DNA from: JBCCCJ01 sp039029315
GTDB lineage: Bacteria; Bacteroidota; Bacteroidia; J057
Direction of reading: 5' to 3'
Length of the DNA stretch: 64,000 nucleotides
Assembly: GCA_039029315.1 (NCBI GenBank)
Contig: JBCCGK010000046.1
Location: 19,656-83,655 of the forward strand
Shown: piece after piece, positions 44,987-55,221 of the stretch
How positions within the stretch are numbered: the first letter of the stretch is position 1
Layout of the letters: each line of letters begins with the position of its first letter
Notes under the pieces: generated by a model
Seen by the model: the letters and a program-made list of their open reading frames with translations, nothing else
Told to the model about the DNA's origin: nothing
Database searches by the model: none
Position numbers and translations under genes: made by a program

Positions 44987-46021
44987 ATGATCAAAACCGG
45001 AAATCAAGCATTTTGGAAAGCTCAGGTACTGGGCTGGGGGCTCATTGCTGGATCGAATCTGACGGCTCAGGCGATGGCTGGTTTACCGCTCAAGCTCTTG
45101 CTGAGTAATGCGATCCTGCCTTTTATCGTTGGCTTCCTATTGACGACAGTTTATCGGTTTTTGATCAGGGATCTTCCCTGGAGAAGGTGGAGATTTCGAC
45201 AAGTATTTTTGCTGTTGATTGTCTCTACCTTCTTGTTGACAGGGCTATTTATGGGCTTGATATTGCTGAGCATTTATGTCCTGTTCCCACAAGCTGGACT
45301 GATGAGTCTTCCAGCCTTTTTCTCCAACTTTACGATTTTCTTCCTGGTGCTTGGATTATGGAACCTCATCTATTTCTGGATACACTATTTCAACAACTGG
45401 AACCGGGCAGAGATTGAGAAATGGCAGTTGGCAGCAGAAATGAAAGATGCACAATTGGGCTCGCTCAAGGCACAAATCAATCCGCATTTTGTCTTCAATG
45501 CCCTGAACAACATCCGCGCCTTGATTCTGGAAGATCCGGATCGCGCAAGAGATATGCTGCTGAATTTCTCGGATCTGTTTCGCTATTCGCTCACACATAC
45601 CGATCAACTCAAGGTAGAGCTGGAGGAAGAAATCGACATCGTCAATCAATATCTGGAACTGGCTTCGATTCAATATGAGGACAAACTCAGGTATCAATTG
45701 GACATAGAAGAAGGCTTGCAATCCATTCAGATTCCCCCAATGGTTCTGCAATTGCTGGTGGAAAATGCCATCAAACACGGAATTTCTCAAAAAAAGGAAG
45801 GGGGAGCAGTCTCAATCCATATTCACCAACAAGCTTCCTTCCTGGACATTATCGTGAAAAACAGCGGAAGATTGCTGAATTCTGCTCAGCTAGGAGAGAA
45901 ACTAGGTGTAGGCCTGGAAAATATCAGAAAGCGACTGGACCTGATTTATAATGGAAAGGCCAGCCTCGAAGTAAAGGAAGAGCAAGAATTTGTTGTCGCC
46001 TTAATCAAAATTCCCCTCTGA
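44987..46021 (+). CDS. LytS/YehU-type sensor histidine kinase
   Basis: The 344-aa kinase has four TM segments (about 15-33, 40-58, 72-98, 114-135), then a His_kinase (PF06580-type) core with phosphoacceptor His167 in LKAQINPHFVFNALNNIRAL, and an ATPase domain with QLLVENAIKHG and GVGLENIRKRL. No large periplasmic sensor is present, so the ligand is probably sensed in the membrane. Its TGA overlaps the ATG of the next response regulator by one base (TGATG), the usual translational coupling of a two-component pair. Confidence 0.9.
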   Translation: MIKTGNQAFWKAQVLGWGLIAGSNLTAQAMAGLPLKLLLSNAILPFIVGFLLTTVYRFLIRDLPWRRWRFRQVFLLLIVSTFLLTGLFMGLILLSIYVLFPQAGLMSLPAFFSNFTIFFLVLGLWNLIYFWIHYFNNWNRAEIEKWQLAAEMKDAQLGSLKAQINPHFVFNALNNIRALILEDPDRARDMLLNFSDLFRYSLTHTDQLKVELEEEIDIVNQYLELASIQYEDKLRYQLDIEEGLQSIQIPPMVLQLLVENAIKHGISQKKEGGAVSIHIHQQASFLDIIVKNSGRLLNSAQLGEKLGVGLENIRKRLDLIYNGKASLEVKEEQEFVVALIKIPL

Positions 46022-46725
46022 TGCCCATTTGTCTGGTAGTAGAAGATTCGCGTTTGGCGAGAAAAGAATTGCTGCATCTGCTGGCTGATATTGGTCTGTT
46101 TGATCAAATCCTGGAGGCAGAGGATGCTGACATGGCCCAGAAATTATTGGCAGAAGAAGAACCAGATGTCTTATTTCTGGATATTCATTTGCCAGGACAG
46201 AATGGCTTCGAGTTGCTGGAAAGTTTGGATCAGATCCCTCATGTGATTTTTACCACCGCTTATGATGAATATGCCATCCAGGCCTTCGAATTCAATGCCA
46301 TAGATTATCTTCTGAAACCAATCAAGCGCGAACGCCTGGAAAAAGCCATTCAGAAGCTGAATCTGGTTGTGAAGAAAGACCAGAAGATCCGCACTGTCCA
46401 GCAGCAGGTATTTGTCAAGGATGGGGACAGGTGTTGGTTTGTGAAATTGGATGAAATTCGCATGTTTGAATCAGTGGGAAATTATTCGCGGGTATATTTC
46501 AAGAGTGAAAAACCTCTGATCCACAAATCCTTGAATTACCTGGAAAAAACCCTGAATGGCGATATGTTCTTCCGAGTCAATCGCCAACAGATCATCAATC
46601 TACAGCATGTGGATAGCCTTGACACCTGGTTCAGTGGCAAACTGAAAATTCGCCTGAAAAATGGAGAAGAAGTGGAAGTCTCCCGCCGACAATCGAATCG
46701 AATCAAAGCGATGTTTAGTTTGTAG
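46021..46725 (+). CDS. LytTR response regulator paired with the LytS-type kinase
   Basis: The 234-aa regulator has a canonical receiver (CLVVEDS, Asp54 in VLFLDIHLPG, Thr in FTTAYDEYA, Lys in LLKPI) and a C-terminal LytTR domain (about 130-233; RMFESVGNYSRVYF, FFRVNRQQIINL). It should be phosphorylated by the upstream kinase and bind paired LytTR repeats. Compared with the LytTR protein at 41479, it keeps the phosphoacceptor Asp. ATG at 46021, overlapping the kinase stop. Confidence 0.92.
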   Translation: MPICLVVEDSRLARKELLHLLADIGLFDQILEAEDADMAQKLLAEEEPDVLFLDIHLPGQNGFELLESLDQIPHVIFTTAYDEYAIQAFEFNAIDYLLKPIKRERLEKAIQKLNLVVKKDQKIRTVQQQVFVKDGDRCWFVKLDEIRMFESVGNYSRVYFKSEKPLIHKSLNYLEKTLNGDMFFRVNRQQIINLQHVDSLDTWFSGKLKIRLKNGEEVEVSRRQSNRIKAMFSL

Positions 46726-46908
46726 ATGTAACCCGGAAGATCTGAGGAATTCTGCCTGCGATTCCTCTATGATCTGTAAGTAAGGGGACACATGTATGTG
46801 TGAGGGATATAGGGGGAATAAGGGAGAAATCTCACCAATCAAGCCATTATATCCCCTATTTCCTTTGTACCCAAAATCAACCCTAATATTGTCCATCTAC
46901 CTACTTGA

Positions 46909-47553
46909 TCATATCAACTTACACTCCAGCGCTTTCAATACCAATCCTACGGAATTTCGAACGCCAAATTTGCTGATCAGGTGCTTCCGATGTGTCTGCA
47001 CAGTATTCTTGCTGATGAAGAGTTTTTCGGCAATTTCTTCCGTTGTACACTCTTCTGCAATCAATGCCAGTACTTCCAATTCTCGTTGAGTCAACTGGGG
47101 AATATAACTGGATGAAAGGGGCTTGGCAGCTGGATCTGCACTCAGTTCTGACAGATAGGCTTCCCGTATCACTTCCCCAATATAGCGCTTCCCTTCATGA
47201 ACCTGCTCGATGGCTGTATGGATTTCCCTAAGATCTGCATTCTTGGAGACGAAGCCCATTGCACCTGCCTTGAAGAGATTCTTGACAATGCTGACTTCTT
47301 TATGGGTGGACAATCCCACAATGGTCAGATCTGACTGAATCTGCAACAATTCTTTGGTACACTGAATGCCATCCATGCCGGGCATGCCGATATCCATCAG
47401 GACCACATCTGCCTGTTGATTCTGAACTGTGTCTATAGCCTCTTGTCCAGAATGTGCCATCCCAATACACTCCAGGTTGGATTTTGTATTCAAGTAATCG
47501 AAGAGAGCTTGTGCCAGAATTTTGTGATCATCCACGATGAATACCCGAATCAT
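46909..47553 (-). CDS. NarL/LuxR-family response regulator
   Basis: The 214-aa regulator has a receiver (VFIVDDHKI, Asp54 in VVLMDIGMPG, Thr/Ser and Lys in VSKNA) and a LuxR-type HTH (about 148-210; LTQRELEVLALIAEECTTEE, SKNTVQTHRKHLISKF). It overlaps the upstream kinase gene by four bases (47550-47553), so the pair is one operon and one signalling unit. Target genes are not evident. The gap to the convergent LytTR gene contains a near-complementary GGGATATAGGGGGAATA/ATATCCCCTATTTCC pair that could terminate both. Confidence 0.92.
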   Translation of the reverse strand: MIRVFIVDDHKILAQALFDYLNTKSNLECIGMAHSGQEAIDTVQNQQADVVLMDIGMPGMDGIQCTKELLQIQSDLTIVGLSTHKEVSIVKNLFKAGAMGFVSKNADLREIHTAIEQVHEGKRYIGEVIREAYLSELSADPAAKPLSSSYIPQLTQRELEVLALIAEECTTEEIAEKLFISKNTVQTHRKHLISKFGVRNSVGLVLKALECKLI

Positions 47554-49373
47554 GCTGTGAGGGGAATTAAGATATGAAAGTGTGAACCATTTGTTGTTGT
47601 CAGGGTGACAACTCCTTCCAGGTAATTGATTCTGGACTTGACATTTCGAAGGCCCATGCTATTGCCTTCCTCCCATGCGTTGTCCTGCATGCCGACCCCA
47701 TCGTCCCGAATCTCGATCTCGAGCATATCCTCCATCACCCTTGTACTAAGATGTACTTCTGTGGCCTGGGCATGTTTGACGATATTCTGCACCAATTCTT
47801 GAAAAATGCGATACAGCATGATCGTTTTTTCTTTGGAAGTAATCTGCTCAAGACCTTGTAGGTCATGCGATACGCTGATCCGGGCAGCCCGAAGATCCTG
47901 ACATAGGTCCACGACTGCCCCCTCCAGACCGGACAAGCCAAAGGCGAGGGGAGTCATATTGTGACTAATCCGCCTGATTTCATCAGAGACATGTCCCACC
48001 ATGCTGTCTAGTTGTTCACTGATATTCTCGACTACAGAGAGATTCTCCTGTATCGTCAGTATTTTTATTTTAATGGCAGCCATCATGGACCCAATATTGT
48101 CATGGAGGTCTCTTGCGATCCGAAGTCTTTCTTCTTCTTGACCTTCCAGAATAGATTGCAAGGAGACAAACTGCTTCTCGCGATGGAGGCTGGCTACTTC
48201 CATTTCGAGCCGTTTACTTTTTTCTTCTAGAATATCTGCTTTATAGGTCTGTTGTCTTGAACGGAGGTAAAACCCGAGGATGCCAATCCCAAGAACAGAC
48301 GCCACAGCCAATAACAGCAACCACAGATTTTTGAGTTCCAATTGTTGGGTTTGGATCTCCTGATCTTTCTTTTCGGCTTCGTATTGTTGGATGGCATTGG
48401 ACAGATGTTTGCTTTTCTCTGCATTGGAGATAGAGTCTTGATAGAAGTAAAACTGTCCAAAGTAGGAGAGAGCAGAATCTGCTTTGCCCAATCCGATATA
48501 GGCTTCGGAAAGGTACTGAAGAAGATCTGCTTTTAAGGAAAAAAAATGATGAGCTTCGACCAGAGGCAGGGCTGTCTTGAGATAAGAAAGGGCTTCTTCA
48601 TATTGATGGCTCCGAAGCTTGGACTTTCCCAAGCCCTGATTGATCACTGCTTGATGGTAATTGTCTTGAGCCGCGGGATGATGCATCATCGACTGAAAAA
48701 TACGGTTTGCTTCAGCAAATTTGTTCAAATCAATCTTGGTATTGGCCAAATTGAGACTGATCAACACAAAGTAATCCTGAAACTCCGGCTTCTTGTCCAG
48801 TAATTGCACAGCCTTGCTCAATAAGGCATCACTTTTGTCCAACTCGCCTCGCCAGGTATGAATGTGACTGATGCTGTTCAGGGCAATGGCTGTGCGTTTG
48901 GAATCTTTTAAGTGAGAAAAAATTGAGTAAGATTTGTTGAAATAGGTGAGGGGAAGAGAATCGTTCCCCATTTTTTCATAAGATACCCCAATACTATTAT
49001 AGATCGATCCCATGCGTACAGAATCGTTCACCGATTCAAAGTATCGAATTGCCAGAAGCAATTCCTCGATGGCCTGTTCGTACTCTGCTAGTCTTACATG
49101 AATATTGCCTCGGTAGGCATGCCCCAATGCCTCCTTGAAGGGGAGACCTAATTGCTGAGCCAATGCGAGATATTGATCAGCATACCCCATGGCTTCCGAT
49201 ACATCCTTTCTAATTGTCAGAATGCGAAGATCATTGTACCATTCCATCTTCAGGGAATCCTGATCAGATTCGGAGATGAGAGATTTGAGGCTATCTATCC
49301 GAGCATTATCCTGCGCTTTCACAAAAGGAAGCCAGAGGAGCAGGAGAAAAGTAGCCATGAAACAGGTTTTCAT
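47550..49373 (-). CDS. TPR-containing NarX/DegS-type sensor histidine kinase
   Basis: The 607-aa kinase has a signal sequence (1-20, MKTCFMATFLLLLWLPFVKA), periplasmic TPRs (about 55-320), a short coiled coil, one TM (350-370), a HisKA_3 dimerisation domain with His424 in RIARDLHDNIGSMM, and an ATPase domain with EIRDDGVGM and GLRNVKSRINYLEG. The TPR sensor resembles that of the hybrid at 37709, but the output is the separate NarL regulator encoded downstream. This is a common Bacteroidota layout with unknown ligand. Confidence 0.9.
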   Translation of the reverse strand: MKTCFMATFLLLLWLPFVKAQDNARIDSLKSLISESDQDSLKMEWYNDLRILTIRKDVSEAMGYADQYLALAQQLGLPFKEALGHAYRGNIHVRLAEYEQAIEELLLAIRYFESVNDSVRMGSIYNSIGVSYEKMGNDSLPLTYFNKSYSIFSHLKDSKRTAIALNSISHIHTWRGELDKSDALLSKAVQLLDKKPEFQDYFVLISLNLANTKIDLNKFAEANRIFQSMMHHPAAQDNYHQAVINQGLGKSKLRSHQYEEALSYLKTALPLVEAHHFFSLKADLLQYLSEAYIGLGKADSALSYFGQFYFYQDSISNAEKSKHLSNAIQQYEAEKKDQEIQTQQLELKNLWLLLLAVASVLGIGILGFYLRSRQQTYKADILEEKSKRLEMEVASLHREKQFVSLQSILEGQEEERLRIARDLHDNIGSMMAAIKIKILTIQENLSVVENISEQLDSMVGHVSDEIRRISHNMTPLAFGLSGLEGAVVDLCQDLRAARISVSHDLQGLEQITSKEKTIMLYRIFQELVQNIVKHAQATEVHLSTRVMEDMLEIEIRDDGVGMQDNAWEEGNSMGLRNVKSRINYLEGVVTLTTTNGSHFHILIPLTA

Positions 49374-49534
49374 ATCATTATCATCGTGGGATGCAGAGAT
49401 GAGATAGGCAGTACAACAGCAAAATGCGCATTCTGAAACAAAAATGGCAACTCTTCTGCTAGAATATCAAAACGAATGTTAGGGGTTGCCATGAATTGTT
49501 GACAACCTCCAACACCAATGAAAAGGGGAAATAA

Positions 49535-49948
49535 CTATTGATCACCAAGCTTAAGGAAGGCACGCCCTTTACTAACGGTATAACTTCCAGGGCGGACTGT
49601 TTTACCTGCCAAGGGATTTTTACTTGCCTTGATCGCTTTCAGAGTTGTGTTGGGAAGAACATCAAAGGAGTGGCCATTCATTTTTTCAGGTAGTCCTCTC
49701 AACGTGAGCAGGGAATTATTTTTAGATGTGCTGCCAGTATAGTTAGGCACATCTGGCCAGACGGCTTTGAGGTTTGTCCTGACACAGATTTCGAGATAAT
49801 AACAATCGGTATCTGAACAGACCTCTATGCTAAAGCAATGGTCTGCAACTGGCGCGATTTCTTCAGGGGCAGAGGTTGCAGGAGATGTTGCAAATAGGTG
49901 TGAAGACAGACAGAATATCAGACAGAAGGACAAGAATAGATATTTCAT
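49535..49948 (-). CDS. Small secreted Cys-containing protein of unknown function
   Basis: From the ATG at 49948 the 137-aa protein has a signal peptide (MKYLFLSFCLIFCLSSHLFA). The mature part holds four to five Cys in FSIEVCSDTDCYYLEICVR, suggesting disulphides in the periplasm or outside. The C-terminal half (GLPEKMNGHSFDVLPNTTLK, SKGRAFLKLGDQ) is strand-like. No family recognised. A longer frame to 50137 exists but its N-terminus is not a signal. Confidence 0.7.
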   Translation of the reverse strand: MKYLFLSFCLIFCLSSHLFATSPATSAPEEIAPVADHCFSIEVCSDTDCYYLEICVRTNLKAVWPDVPNYTGSTSKNNSLLTLRGLPEKMNGHSFDVLPNTTLKAIKASKNPLAGKTVRPGSYTVSKGRAFLKLGDQ

Positions 49949-50224
49949 GTAATTATGGGATTGAATGTGGATGAAAGCTTTGTCTGTTATGACTGATCCA
50001 AAACTATAAATGAAATACTCTCCAGAAACCCCCTCAAAAAGGCATATTTGAGATATCACTGAAAAAGGTGACAAGGAGAAAAAAGACAGATGACTTGAGG
50101 TCAAGACTTTGTCAGAGGCTGCCCTAACTCTGGACAACCTCTCGCATGAGAGTGGGGGAAATTAAGACAGTTTCTAATTCTTTGAGTGCTTGAAAACGCA
50201 GACTGGCTTCCTGCTTAGCCTCTC
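49949..50224. other. 276-bp intergenic region
   Basis: It separates the small secreted gene from the GH13 gene (both minus). No gene or clear terminator is seen. An ACCCCCTCAAAAAGGC sequence occurs near 50028. Confidence 0.4.
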
Positions 50225-51583
50225 TTATTGTCGAAACACCAAATACTGCCAGGGAGTCAACTCAAGAGATTGACCTACGGCAAGGGCATAAGATTCTCCG
50301 CTAAAGTAATCTGTATAGGTACCCGCTGCATCTGCTTGTATGAGGTGGAAAGATTGACTCTCACCTGAAAAATTCATGATCCCGATCACAGAATTCTTGC
50401 CCTTCTTCCGCTGGAAGGCATAAATGTGCTCATCTGCATTGATTCGTTTGGGCATTCCGCCGAATTCTCCAGCCCAGATGGCAGGATTGTCAGCTTTGAG
50501 AGACACCAACTTTTTGTAAAAGTCTTGTAATCCATTAGGATCAGACCAGTCAATGTTGTCCTTCTCAAAAAATTCCAGGCGATGACTCAAACCGACTTCC
50601 TGTCCACTATACAGCATGGGGATTCCATAAGCAGTGAAGATAAAAGCTGCGAACGTTTTCCCCCCTGCTCCATAGCGTTCCTTGATGGTTCCATTCCAGG
50701 AATTTTCGTCGTGATTGGTAATCATCGTCATGCGGAAAGGCTTCATGCCATATTCCTGAATGTCTGCTTTGACCCAGGCATCCAGATCATTGGCTGTTTT
50801 TTCCCCTTTGGCAACTGCTTCTGTCAGATGCAAGAGTTCCCAGGCATAGGTGCCATCAAATTCCAGATGCATACGTGCCCCATCCCATTCTGCCAGCCAG
50901 AAGATGTCCTTCAGCGGATCGATGGCAGCTGTCGCTTCTTCCCAGAAATAGAGGGGAATTTCATGTCCGGCATGATCACAGCGAAAGCCATCGATATCTG
51001 TCTCACTGACCCAAAATGCCATGGCATCTATCATTGCCTGTCGGGTGCCAGGATTCGTATGATCCAGCAAAGCAATGTCCGTCCAATCCGCCTCATACGT
51101 GATGTTTCCCTGTTCATCCTTTGCATAATACTCTGGATGTGAGGTGATCCAGGGATTGTCCCAAGCCGTATGATTGGGGACCCAGTCCAGGATGACAGCG
51201 ATCTCCATCGCATGTGCTTCCTTCACCAATTGCTTGAAATCCTCCATGCTTCCAAATTCGGGATTGACAGCTTTGTAATCTTTGATGGAATAATAGCTAC
51301 CAAGAGAGCCTTTTCTGTTTTTCTCACCAATCGGCTGAATCGGCATCAACCAGAGCATTTGAATGCCCATGTCTTTCAAACGTGGAAGATCTTTTCGAAA
51401 GGCATTGATGGTTCCTTCAGGTGTATGCTGGCGAATGTTGACTTCATAGATGGTGCCGGAAGCGATTTTCTCCGGGTATGGAACAGGAGTGGATTTCTGG
51501 ACAGGATCAGGGACAGATGAAGGGGGCGAACAAGCGATTCCCAAATAGAGGAAGATGGATATCAAGCAGGGTAGTAGTTTCAT
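50225..51583 (-). CDS. GH13 alpha-amylase-family lipoprotein
   Basis: The 452-aa enzyme should act on alpha-glucans. ATG at 51583 gives a lipoprotein signal (MKLLPCLISIFLYLGIAC, Cys18); a longer frame to 51646 lacks one. The GH13 conserved regions are all seen: I DWVPNH (133-138), II GFRCDHA with nucleophile Asp203, III WLAEWD with acid/base Glu232, IV TNHDEN with His291-Asp292. A C-terminal all-beta domain closes the chain. It is probably outer-membrane or periplasmic. No sus-type genes are beside it. Confidence 0.9.
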   Translation of the reverse strand: MKLLPCLISIFLYLGIACSPPSSVPDPVQKSTPVPYPEKIASGTIYEVNIRQHTPEGTINAFRKDLPRLKDMGIQMLWLMPIQPIGEKNRKGSLGSYYSIKDYKAVNPEFGSMEDFKQLVKEAHAMEIAVILDWVPNHTAWDNPWITSHPEYYAKDEQGNITYEADWTDIALLDHTNPGTRQAMIDAMAFWVSETDIDGFRCDHAGHEIPLYFWEEATAAIDPLKDIFWLAEWDGARMHLEFDGTYAWELLHLTEAVAKGEKTANDLDAWVKADIQEYGMKPFRMTMITNHDENSWNGTIKERYGAGGKTFAAFIFTAYGIPMLYSGQEVGLSHRLEFFEKDNIDWSDPNGLQDFYKKLVSLKADNPAIWAGEFGGMPKRINADEHIYAFQRKKGKNSVIGIMNFSGESQSFHLIQADAAGTYTDYFSGESYALAVGQSLELTPWQYLVFRQ

Positions 51584-51642
51584 AATTTCAGTATGTGAAA
51601 AAATCCCCTCAAAGGTAATAGATTCTTGGAGAATGAGATGTG

Positions 51643-51688
51643 GCATGAATTCATCTCTGGAAATTGTAGCTCCAAGATGAATTCATGC
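51643..51688. terminator. 14-bp perfect hairpin after the leucine-rich T9SS gene
   Basis: GCATGAATTCATCT (51643-51656) and AGATGAATTCATGC (51675-51688) form a 14-bp stem with an 18-nt loop. It lies just past the 3' end of the minus-strand gene ending at 51712 and before the GH13 start. No U-run is evident, so it may also be a regulatory or mRNA-stability hairpin. Confidence 0.5.
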
Positions 51689-51711
51689 AATTCAAACAGT
51701 TTCTGAGACCT

Positions 51712-54700
51712 TTATCTTTGAATCATGATTTTGAATGATGTTTCTCCATTGATCCGTAGAAAGTACAATCCCGGAGTGAAATTCTCTAGATTTTCCTCAT
51801 ACTCAAATGGTCCGAAGGATACGCTCTGCCTGCTCCTCCGAACGACCTTCCCTTGAATATTTATCCATTCAATCTCCAGAGAATGATCCTTTATCGCTTT
51901 CCCTGATATTTTGAGGAAATTTTTTGCTGGATTGGGGAAAACACGAATATTACTTGATACAAAGTTATCCAGGCTGGTACTCTTATTCGGAAGATATGTT
52001 AAGGAAATATCAGATAAACTTCCGATTGCTTCTTCCTGGAAAAGAGATAATGTATTGAGGGTATGATTGGTACGTATGGGGAGATTGAAATCAAAATAGA
52101 TATCAGCGAAATTTTTGATTTCGGTATCCAAAGGGGCAGAAGAATGATGATCTATAGAGAATTGGATGAAGCCATGACTTGCGGCTTCATTAATATTGGA
52201 ATCGGGAAGAAGGATGTTATCAAAATAAAAATGCAGCACAGCTTGCTCATAGCCATTCACTTCCAGTCTATATGGATGAGAAGTTGCCTCAATCTCCAAA
52301 GTCCTGAGGTCCAGGTTAGCAGAAAGCGTATCAATGATGAAAATGTTAAAGGCAGTATCGTTTCCTGTATTTTGAAAACGAACCAGATACTGAAGTCGAC
52401 TTCCCGGTCTTGTCAAGCCATTGTTACCAAAGCCTTGCGGGACTACTTGTTTGTCATTTGGATCATAAGCTCCTATGATCGGCCTGCACATGGCTGCAAA
52501 TGTTGGACCAGGATGACGAATTGGAAGAGGATAATTGTCGAGGAAGCCTTTGGAACTAAGGCTATCCAGGCTTACTGTACATCCTTCCAGGGCTGCTGAT
52601 ACCATAGAATTTTGTGGATGGTGTTCTTCCTGCTCTACTTCCAGGCGAAACATTTGTCCAGTACTCTGAATGTCAAAAAGAAGCGTATCTCCCTGTTGAA
52701 GGGACAAATTACCTGTCTGGACGAGTGCATCATCAGCAAAAATTCTATACTGACTTGAATCAGCCATATCAGCCTGGCCAATGTTGATTACAGAAAAGCG
52801 ATTCAAACTATCTCGACACGCCTGCTGAATCATTAAAGAAGCACCTGACCAATTCGGAGCTGATGGAGGACAAAGATCTGGAGAATCCATCCAGGCATCC
52901 ACACATTGGACAATCTCCAATAACTCTATAGAACTACATGAAACTTCTGTATGTAGTTGGACGGATCCACAATTCAGGGAGGAAACGGTCCCAATGTCTA
53001 TTTCAAGGGTACTATCTGGCAAATAGCTAAATGGCAAACTGCTTGAGAGTAATGTGAGATACTGCGGAAGACGAACGAATAATTTGGTCTGATGGGTGGG
53101 ATTGATCCCCCAATTGCAATAATCAAGGCTTATCGTTCCAGGAAAACATCGGCGGCTCCAAAAACCACTTAACTCAAGAGAGAGATCAGGACAACTATCC
53201 CGGTGGATGCCCAAATCCTGGACAAAGACTGTGGAATCTGATGGAAGAACTGTTGCCTGGATATTTATGGTACAACTTTGCCATCCTGGTCTGGAAGGAA
53301 AAACAGAAATGGAATAGGTGCCAGTATCGATCGAAAGGAGATAATTGCCAAATTCATCTGTCGACCCGTAAAAAGGTCCTGGCATCGCTTGAATGATCTC
53401 ATATTGTCCTGCTAAGTCAATGGAGTCATTTTGACAATTTAGATTGATGTCGTAATACGCATATCCTGAGAGAAAATATTCATCATCGATTCCACAAGGG
53501 CCATTGGCGAGAATACTTGCTGCATCACAACCATTGCCATTTGAAGAAATCTTTTGAGAAGCTTCTGTTAGGCCTACACTGTTCACATAGTTGTACAAAC
53601 CGCAACAATCGTTCAAGGAAGAGTTTTGCTTGACATTCATACTTGAAGAGCCATAATAGTGGATATTTCTTAATCCATGTAGATTTTGTAAGGAATGATT
53701 ACTCAGGACAGTGAGGCCACCGTATAAACTATCTACCTGGCTGAATCCATCAAATTGTGTCAACAGTGGATTTTGAACAATGGCTATGCCGCCAGCAATC
53801 TTTTGGAGATTATCAAGACCTGCCAGACTGGTCAACAGAGGATGATCCTGAATCCTCACGGACATGATAGACGTTCCTGGTGTAGCAGGTGAAGAACCGA
53901 TAGTGGTAAGACTTGAAAATCCAGAAATATCAGCCAGGCTGGCATTGTCTAGCATAAAGATTCTATCTCCTATAGTCTTAAGGTTTGATAGGCCGTTGAG
54001 ATTGGTTAAGAAGTTAGTACCAGAAATTCGAAATTGTCCACCGACATATTTCAGACTGGACAAGCCATCAACATTGGCTAAGCTGCTGCAATCTGTAAGC
54101 CCAAATCCCCCCTCAATGGAGTCGACATTTATTAATCCGTCAACATTTTGAAGAGCAGGACTTGAAATTCCAAATCCTTCCTGAAGATGTGTGAGCCCGG
54201 AAAGCCCATCGACATTTGACAAAGAAAGAAAACCACTGATTGATAAAGAATTTCCAACATATGTCAAATTGGACAGGGAATCAAGATTTGTCAATATAGT
54301 ATTGGCAGGAATATTCGTTTCTTCATACATTCTGAAGGTACCACCCACATAGGTCAAATCTGCCAGGCCATCAACATTGCTGAGATTTGGGCAGGCCGAA
54401 ATTGACAACAGACCCCCTATACTATCGAGATTGGCTAATCCATCAAGATTCTCAATTGCTAGACCGGTTATGAAAAAATCCTCAGGAATGTTGGTCAAAC
54501 CGATCAGCCCATCGACATTCAAAAGACCATCAGGATGATCAAATTGAATTTTTCCGCCAATGGAGCTGACATTCGCTAATCCATCAATATTGGTTAAATT
54601 TTGTAGAGATGAATTAGCACCGGCTATTAGCAATAAGTCTCCACCAATGAGTGTCAAATTTGATAATCCATCAAGATTGCTCAAGGAATCTGCACCAAAA

Positions 54701-54942
54701 ATATAGAGATCGCCATGAATTTCTGTCAAACTGTATAAACTATCAACATGGGATAAGTCTGAGCCAGACATTGTCAGACTTCCTGTAATAATAGAATAGC
54801 CAGGAAAGGTATCAGCTTGTAGTTGATTGCCAATTCCGTAATGGCCATTTAGCACCTGACCAAAACAATCATTGAAAAGGGAGAGCAAGATGAAAAGGAG
54901 AAATACTGTTTTTCTGAGGAAATCAAAAAGGATGGAATTCAT
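51712..54942 (-). CDS. Leucine-rich/receptor-L-like T9SS giant protein
   Basis: The 1076-aa secreted protein has a signal peptide (ending near FNDCFG), then about 14 irregular repeats of the type (L)xNVDGLxxLxxIGGxLxI (residues about 40-450), which read as a leucine-rich or receptor-L-type solenoid. A module with GYAYYDINLNCQNDS, a beta-sandwich region, and the signature AYDPNDKQVVPQG (a DUF common in T9SS cargo) follow. The C-terminal sorting domain starts at about IRVFPNPAKNFLKI and ends FKIMIQR. It is likely a surface adhesin or recognition protein. Confidence 0.83.
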   Translation of the reverse strand: MNSILFDFLRKTVFLLFILLSLFNDCFGQVLNGHYGIGNQLQADTFPGYSIITGSLTMSGSDLSHVDSLYSLTEIHGDLYIFGADSLSNLDGLSNLTLIGGDLLLIAGANSSLQNLTNIDGLANVSSIGGKIQFDHPDGLLNVDGLIGLTNIPEDFFITGLAIENLDGLANLDSIGGLLSISACPNLSNVDGLADLTYVGGTFRMYEETNIPANTILTNLDSLSNLTYVGNSLSISGFLSLSNVDGLSGLTHLQEGFGISSPALQNVDGLINVDSIEGGFGLTDCSSLANVDGLSSLKYVGGQFRISGTNFLTNLNGLSNLKTIGDRIFMLDNASLADISGFSSLTTIGSSPATPGTSIMSVRIQDHPLLTSLAGLDNLQKIAGGIAIVQNPLLTQFDGFSQVDSLYGGLTVLSNHSLQNLHGLRNIHYYGSSSMNVKQNSSLNDCCGLYNYVNSVGLTEASQKISSNGNGCDAASILANGPCGIDDEYFLSGYAYYDINLNCQNDSIDLAGQYEIIQAMPGPFYGSTDEFGNYLLSIDTGTYSISVFPSRPGWQSCTINIQATVLPSDSTVFVQDLGIHRDSCPDLSLELSGFWSRRCFPGTISLDYCNWGINPTHQTKLFVRLPQYLTLLSSSLPFSYLPDSTLEIDIGTVSSLNCGSVQLHTEVSCSSIELLEIVQCVDAWMDSPDLCPPSAPNWSGASLMIQQACRDSLNRFSVINIGQADMADSSQYRIFADDALVQTGNLSLQQGDTLLFDIQSTGQMFRLEVEQEEHHPQNSMVSAALEGCTVSLDSLSSKGFLDNYPLPIRHPGPTFAAMCRPIIGAYDPNDKQVVPQGFGNNGLTRPGSRLQYLVRFQNTGNDTAFNIFIIDTLSANLDLRTLEIEATSHPYRLEVNGYEQAVLHFYFDNILLPDSNINEAASHGFIQFSIDHHSSAPLDTEIKNFADIYFDFNLPIRTNHTLNTLSLFQEEAIGSLSDISLTYLPNKSTSLDNFVSSNIRVFPNPAKNFLKISGKAIKDHSLEIEWINIQGKVVRRSRQSVSFGPFEYEENLENFTPGLYFLRINGETSFKIMIQR

Positions 54943-55221
54943 GATTGAGTTGATTGTGGTTGTATAAAGAAGATCGTATTGATAGGATAAATGTATAAAT
55001 ATTTGGAGGAAATCCCGATAAGATTACGAGAGTGCATCGAAATAAATAGATATCACTTTTTCTGGCATGAAAGTCTTGATTCAACTTTAGTAGAAAATTG
55101 TCTCAATCTGCTCTTTTGCAAATCTCTATCGGATCCGTTTTCTCCTTCACTCAGTTGTGTGGAGATAAGCAGATGATTACTTACCTTGCCTATATCATTC
55201 AACGACTTTGCTACTACTTCT
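54943..55221. other. 279-bp divergent intergenic region
   Basis: It lies between the leucine-rich gene (minus) and the flavoprotein (plus). A 61-codon plus-strand frame (54991-55176) has no recognisable feature and is not called. Promoters of both genes must be here but no strong motif stands out. Confidence 0.4.
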
